64,000 bases of DNA from Pseudomonas kermanshahensis. GTDB taxonomy: Bacteria > Pseudomonadota > Gammaproteobacteria > Pseudomonadales > Pseudomonadaceae. Each line of letters begins with the position of its first letter. Position 1 is the stretch's first letter. The DNA lies in NCBI RefSeq assembly GCF_014269205.2, contig NZ_JABWRY020000001.1, forward strand, positions 3,410,001 to 3,474,000, read 5' to 3'. Below are positions 61,101 to 64,000 of this stretch, piece by piece. A model generated the notes under the pieces. It was not told the DNA's origin and ran no database searches. It was given only the letters and a program-made list of their open reading frames with translations. Made by a program: the position numbers and the translations under genes.

Positions 61101-63755
61101 TCCGGCAGCGAGGCTGCGCTGCTCGATCGCCACGGGGGGATCTTCGTGCGCCCGGCGCAGCAACTGTCGGCAGAGGACCGCACCCTTACCCTGTCGGTGG
61201 CGCGGCTGGTGCTCAGCGACAGCCACGGCACGCTGGCCGAGCAGTTGCATCACCGCCGCACACCGCCCACCCCCGCCGCCTTCGAGGCGACCCTGACCTA
61301 CCCCCCGAGCAAACTCGATAGTCGCTCGCTGGCAGACGCACCGGCGCGGATGTTGGGCAACCGCTACGGCGGTTACAGCGCCGATGGCCGTGAGTACCTC
61401 ATCGCCCACGCTGATGGCCTGCCACCCCCGGCGCCGTGGGTCAATGTCCTGGCCAACCCACAATTTGGCAGCGTGTTGTCAGAGGCCGGCAGTGCCTATA
61501 CCTGGTACGAGAACGCCCACGAATACCGCCTGACGCCTTGGCACAATGACCCGGTTTGCGACCCCAGCGGCGAAGCCCTTTACCTGCGTGACGAAGACAG
61601 CGGGCAGTGTTGGTCGCCCACCCCAATGCCTTGCCCAGGCCCTGGCCGTTATCGCACCCGGCATGGCTTTGGCTACAGCGTTTTCGAATATGCCGACGAC
61701 GGCCTGGACAGTGAGCTGTGGGTGTATGTCGCACTGGATGCGCCGATCAAGTTCAGTCGGCTCAAGCTGCATAACCGCTCGACGCAGGCGCGGCGGTTGA
61801 CGGTGACCTGCTTTGTCGAGTGGGTGCTGGGCGACCTGCGCAGCAAGTCGGCCATGCACGTAGTGACTGAAATCGACCCGGCCAGCGGCGCCGTGTTTGC
61901 CCGTAACCGCTATGCCGAAGCATTTGCCCGGCATGTGGGCTTTGTCGATTGCGACCTGCCCTTGTATGGCATTACCTGTGACCGCAGCGAGTTCCTCGGG
62001 CGCAATGGCGACTACCAGGCCCCGGCAGGCCTGCGCCAGGCGCGGCTGTCCGGGCGCACCGGCGCCGGGCTGGACCCGTGCACGGCCGTGCAGGTCAGCG
62101 TCCTGCTGCAAGCGGGCGAAAGCCGCGAGGTGGTGTTGCGCCTGGGTGCCGGGCCAAACGCCGAGGCCGCCAGCCACTGCGTGCAGCAATACCGAGGGCT
62201 GCGCGCGGCCCTGGACGCTCTGGCAAAGGTCCAGGCCTACTGGCGCGACACCTTGGGCAGCGTGCAAATCGAAACCCCCGAGCCGTCCCTGGATGTGCTG
62301 GCCAACGGTTGGCTGCTGTACCAGGTGATTGCCTGCCGCTTCTGGGCGCGCAGCGGCTTTTACCAGTCCGGCGGCGCCATCGGCTTTCGCGACCAGCTGC
62401 AAGACAGCATGGCCATGCTCCACGCCACCCCAGCCCTGGCCCGCCAGCACCTGCTGACGTGCGCCGCGCACCAGTATGCCGAAGGCGATGTGCAGCACTG
62501 GTGGCACCCACCGCTGCAGCGCGGGGTGCGTACCCGCTGCTCCGACGACTTGCTGTGGCTGCCGCTGGCAACCAGCCGCTATGTGGCACTGACAGGCGAC
62601 CACGCAGTGCTGGACGAGCCGGTCGGGTACCTGCAGGGGCGTGCGCTGAATGCCGGCGAAGAGTCCTATTACGACCTGCCCACCCAGGCGAACCTGGTCG
62701 AGAGCCTGTACCAGCATTGCCAGCGTGCCCTCGGGCATGCTCTGCAATACGGGGTTCACGGCCTGCCGTTGATGGGCAGCGGGGACTGGAACGACGGCAT
62801 GAACCGCGTCGGTGAACAAGGCCTGGGCGAAAGCGTGTGGCTGGGGTTCTTCGGCCACGAGGTGTTGCGGGCGTTCGCCAGCATCGCCCTGGGCCACGGC
62901 GACAGCGCCTTCGCCCTGCAGTGCAGCCGCCAGGCCGCCACCCTTGCCGAGCACCTGGAGCAGCATGCCTGGGACGGTGGCTGGTACCGCCGCGCCTGGT
63001 TCGACGACGGCCAGGTGCTCGGTTCGGCCAGCAACCAGGAGTGCCGCATCGACTCGCTGGCGCAGAGCTGGGCAGTGCTGTCCGGGGTTGCCCCACCTGA
63101 ACGGGCGCGGGCCGCCATGGCCGCGCTGGACAAACACCTGGTGCGCCGCGACATCGGCATCGTCAAGCTGCTCGAGCCACCCTTCGACCACGGCGACCTC
63201 GACCCCGGCTACATCAAGGGCTACCTGCCCGGCGTACGCGAAAATGGCGGGCAGTACACCCACGCGGCCATTTGGGCGAGCATGGCCTATGCCAGCCTGG
63301 GCGATGCTGCCAAGGCCTGGGAACTGCTGCGCTTGATCAACCCGGTGCGCCAAGGCAGCAACGGATTGATCGACACCTACAAGGTCGAGCCCTATGTGAT
63401 GGCCGCCGATGTCTACGCCGTGCCCCCCCACGCAGGCCGCGGGGGCTGGAGCTGGTACACCGGCTCCGCTGGCTGGATGTACCGGCTGATCGTAGAGAGC
63501 CTGCTGGGCCTGCAACGCTGCGGGGACACCCTGCGGATTCAGCCGCTGCTGCCAGCGGACTGGCCCGGCTACACCCTGCACTACCGATTCGGCAGTACCC
63601 CGTACCGCATTGAAGTACGCAACGGCGCTAATGCCGAACTGACCTTGACCCTCGACGGCCAGCGGCTGACCCAGGCGGTGCTGCCGCTGAAGGATGATGG
63701 CGTACTGCATCAGGTGATCGCCGAGTACCAGCCGTCACCCTTGCCCATCAACTGA
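55131..63755 (+). CDS. Cyclic beta-1,2-glucan synthase-like protein (NdvB/ChvB family)
   Basis: A giant 2874-residue inner-membrane protein. After about 420 soluble residues come membrane helices (near 420-480), then a family 84 glycosyltransferase with ITLDTDTQLPRDVAQKF near 630 and RHRWIRGDWQ near 781. More membrane segments lie at 825-950. A glycoamylase-like domain covers about 1300-1520 (IRSFMAHHQGMSLLAL). Two carbohydrate-binding/GH94 beta-sandwiches and the (alpha/alpha)6 phosphorylase-like barrel end the protein, with GFRDQLQDSMAM near 2390 and GSGDWNDGMN near 2546. It would build and trim cyclic beta-1,2-glucan for the periplasm. The ATG at 55131 has only a weak ribosome site; the frame is open upstream. 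Confidence 0.88.
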   Translation: MDNPWLSALSYVQRLANRARRWRAPRHAFTYESLLRSELYSAKQLAEHGTWLASQHRLSQLPADDSLLDRLADNERMLYASCTALAAALPDSRPTLPAAQWLLDNFYLVESHIRIAKRHLPSDYSLQLPRLDNGPSNGLPRVYDIALETICHGDGRVDVESLSQFVEAYQQTATLTLGELWAIPIMLRLALIENLRRVAARVMANGADRDLANGWADTLSETAERDAKSVVLVVADMARSEPPMTAAFVAELARRLQGHSSALTQPLAWIEQLLGESAMSIERQVQLDAQQQAIDQVSISNSIGSLRLLSTVDWRLFVEHLSHVEQVLGQDPATVYAAMDFASRDHYRHIVERLARHSAFSEEQVARTAIELARAASATSHPQAAHVGYYLAGAGLALLEQHLGARVALAERWQRLLHRAPLAFYLVPSALLSCLLAWGFVAGMAAEGWPAWAVAAMALPVLLTTSRLAIGLVNWLVTLTVKPAFLPRLDYAAGIPAEARTLVVVPSLLGNAADVEELVEGLEVRYLANRDEHLHFALLSDFMDAPTQACAEDTALLDLASDGIGALNTKYGERFFLLHRPRLWNPTERCWMGHERKRGKLAALNALLRGHGAERFIRIVGNLRTLDQVRYVITLDTDTQLPRDVAQKFVGAMQHPLNRACFDADSGRIQSGYAILQPRVGISLPSVSRSTYARLFGSDAGVDPYTLAVSDVYQDLFLSGSFIGKGIYAVDAFERALDGRFADNRVLSHDLIEGCYAHAGLLSDVQLFEAYPARYSADVKRRHRWIRGDWQLLPWLVPWLRTGVEGQAQRPLSALSRWKIFDNLRRSLEPAALLTALLWGWLASATPLLWTVALLGLLLTRPLLDTLLELVRKTTDVPLAEHLLAALHTSGIYFVRAGLSLAWLPFETRYSLDAIARTLWRLTVSKRRLLQWNPSREDERNSADTLQAVYREQWVQPALVLGLTGALAMQPSVLVLASPILALWLLGPALAWWLSRTRGRSVFVPQPQDVRFLHRLARRNWAFFDRHVGPADNWLPPDNLQEPPFPSIAHRTSPTNIGMALLSHLAAHDFGYLTAGRLFQRLIQMLDSLDHLERYKGHFYNWYDTQTRAPLHPLYISAVDSGNLAALLLTLKPGLLAMADTPVLDRRLSQGLLDTLDILHETFATAGRAGEPLEALGKQLRQAHEQPAPLPASLMQQLAEQVQGLIQQCAPPTTEADDCLFWLEALHQQCLDLAGELHALQLPPGNAPALQAALSWRQLAQLEPDDWPADERLAVATVRTQACQRIEQAHSLAQRIAAMASMDFSFLYDSQRDLFAIGYNADEHRLDTAFYDLLASEMRLTNFVVIAQGQVPQASWFALGRLLTSNAGVPVLLSWSGSMFEYLMPLLVMPSYEGTLLDQTCRAAVERQIDHGNLLGIPWGVSESAYNALDAHLNYQYRAFGVPGLGLKRGLGEERVVAPYASALALLVAPGAACRNLQRLSTLGLAGRFGLYEAIDYSEARLPPGQRAVVIRSFMAHHQGMSLLALTSLLLGKPMQRRFTSDPQCQASLLLLQERVPKTAAPYLHTLQAPAVDAAGHAGETRLRVFSEPNRRHPAVQLLSNGRYHVMVNHVGSGYSQRHGLAVTRWREDATRDDLGSFCYLRDVASGAFWSTTYQPTRHRGSNQEAIFSDGRAEFRIRENDFDCHTEIAVSPEDDIELRRLHLTNHSDQPRTLELTSYAEVVLAPALSDALHPAFSKLFVQTELVRPLQAIICTRRPRSQQDAVPWMCHVLAVHGADIDAVSYETDRARFIGRGRTLVAPAALDRHTEALSDSAGAVLDPIVAIRCRISLAPGQKATVDLVTGVTDSRDACLQQIARYRDRHLADRVFDLAWPHSQVQLRQLNGSLNDARLFEQMAASVLYPNAALRASGALLARNRRSQSGLWGQGLSGDLPIVLVQIADPANLHLVKQMVLAHAYWRQKGLALDLVIWNEDQAGYRQQLQEQIMGIVTSGSEAALLDRHGGIFVRPAQQLSAEDRTLTLSVARLVLSDSHGTLAEQLHHRRTPPTPAAFEATLTYPPSKLDSRSLADAPARMLGNRYGGYSADGREYLIAHADGLPPPAPWVNVLANPQFGSVLSEAGSAYTWYENAHEYRLTPWHNDPVCDPSGEALYLRDEDSGQCWSPTPMPCPGPGRYRTRHGFGYSVFEYADDGLDSELWVYVALDAPIKFSRLKLHNRSTQARRLTVTCFVEWVLGDLRSKSAMHVVTEIDPASGAVFARNRYAEAFARHVGFVDCDLPLYGITCDRSEFLGRNGDYQAPAGLRQARLSGRTGAGLDPCTAVQVSVLLQAGESREVVLRLGAGPNAEAASHCVQQYRGLRAALDALAKVQAYWRDTLGSVQIETPEPSLDVLANGWLLYQVIACRFWARSGFYQSGGAIGFRDQLQDSMAMLHATPALARQHLLTCAAHQYAEGDVQHWWHPPLQRGVRTRCSDDLLWLPLATSRYVALTGDHAVLDEPVGYLQGRALNAGEESYYDLPTQANLVESLYQHCQRALGHALQYGVHGLPLMGSGDWNDGMNRVGEQGLGESVWLGFFGHEVLRAFASIALGHGDSAFALQCSRQAATLAEHLEQHAWDGGWYRRAWFDDGQVLGSASNQECRIDSLAQSWAVLSGVAPPERARAAMAALDKHLVRRDIGIVKLLEPPFDHGDLDPGYIKGYLPGVRENGGQYTHAAIWASMAYASLGDAAKAWELLRLINPVRQGSNGLIDTYKVEPYVMAADVYAVPPHAGRGGWSWYTGSAGWMYRLIVESLLGLQRCGDTLRIQPLLPADWPGYTLHYRFGSTPYRIEVRNGANAELTLTLDGQRLTQAVLPLKDDGVLHQVIAEYQPSPLPIN

Positions 63756-63818
63756 GGCAGCACGTGCTCGCAGGGGCTAACCTTATGCTGATAGACGCTG
63801 CCCTCGACGGTCCCGAGC

Positions 63819-64000
63819 ATGCAATCTACGTTCAATCCCCGCCAAAATCACCTGTTGGCCGCTCTGTCTGCGCAGACGTTCGGCCGGCTGGAGCCGCAAC
63901 TGGAACGGGCCAACCTGCCGCTTGGCAAGGCGCTCTACGAGTCCGGCGACACCCTGCGCCACGTCTACTTCCCCACCGATGCCATCGTTTCGCTGTTGTA
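63819..64000 (+). CDS. Crp/Fnr-type regulator, partial
   Basis: The first 60 codons of a gene cut by the window end: MQSTFNPRQNHLLAALSAQT, then FGRLEPQLERANLPLGKALY and ESGDTLRHVYFPTDAIVSLL. The tract L..L..V.LP.G..LYE.GD.LRHVYFP.DAIVSLL is typical of a Crp/Fnr cyclic-nucleotide-binding domain with the usual phosphate-binding cassette still to come. The HTH part is outside the window. Confidence 0.75.
   Translation, partial: MQSTFNPRQNHLLAALSAQTFGRLEPQLERANLPLGKALYESGDTLRHVYFPTDAIVSLL

Noticed and set aside
61479..63710. A 743-codon minus-strand open frame opposite the glucan synthase C-terminus
   Set aside because: The plus strand shows conserved GH94 motifs through this stretch, so the antisense frame is a shadow.

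Overview
The window reads as a chromosomal stretch of a Pseudomonas putida-group bacterium. GC content is high. Intergenic gaps carry Pseudomonas-type REP elements (cores such as GCGGGTTTACCCGCGAA and CCGGCAAGCCGGCTCCCACAG). Gene content also matches: nikABCDE, a Bcr/CflA exporter, a TriC-like RND pump, NdvB-type glucan synthase and a cfa operon with a TGTACA-N12-TGTACA box. No rRNA, tRNA, CRISPR array or intact mobile element was seen. Several gaps hold eroded gene pieces, so parts of the window are old rearrangement sites.

Layout. 1-4.9 kb: SDR, a zinc-type oxidoreductase remnant, a LysR/aldo-keto reductase divergent pair and a B3/B4-domain protein. 4.5-10.4 kb: a MerR regulator facing an epimerase-EamA transporter pair, an SDR whose catalytic Tyr and Lys are replaced, a LysR gene, a LysR pseudogene with its effector domain deleted, and a cupin/GNAT pair. 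10.7-12.6 kb: anti-sigma, ECF sigma (TTG start) and an exported DUF3455 protein. 12.8-20.3 kb: one minus-strand operon of TetR, adaptor, RND pump, FabF-like ketosynthase and Bcr/CflA exporter, with two matching 24-bp putative TetR operators. 20.3-20.9 kb: a debris zone with a signal-peptide stub, a frameshifted integrase N-terminus, REP and another dispersed repeat. 20.9-24.3 kb: class V aminotransferase, TerB-like protein, a small hypothetical and a secreted alpha/beta hydrolase.

24.4-34.8 kb is a metal/corrinoid import region. A cobalamin riboswitch precedes a TonB-dependent receptor and an ABC importer (ATPase, binding protein, permease). Divergently there is a complete nikABCDE operon with no nikR beside it. 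A CPA1 antiporter, Nudix hydrolase and RidA protein follow.

37.4-49.5 kb is a catabolic island with two IclR regulators, a shikimate-dehydrogenase-like enzyme, three ketosteroid-dehydrogenase-like flavoproteins, a NIPSNAP protein, an MFS importer, a xylose-isomerase-like TIM barrel and a Gfo/Idh dehydrogenase. Three GGAA-N5-TTCC palindromes lie before the second IclR gene, the Gfo/Idh gene and the third flavoprotein, which suggests one regulon. The gene set suggests oxidation of an unidentified carbocyclic (cyclitol- or cyclohexane-like) compound.

49.6-54.1 kb is a tightly packed operon (NTF2-like, SDR, FAD oxidoreductase, DUF1365, cyclopropane-fatty-acid synthase) behind a perfect LitR-type box, probably light- and B12-responsive membrane lipid modification. 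The window ends with a sensor-less histidine kinase facing a 2874-residue cyclic beta-1,2-glucan synthase-like protein, then the first part of a Crp/Fnr-type regulator cut by the window edge.
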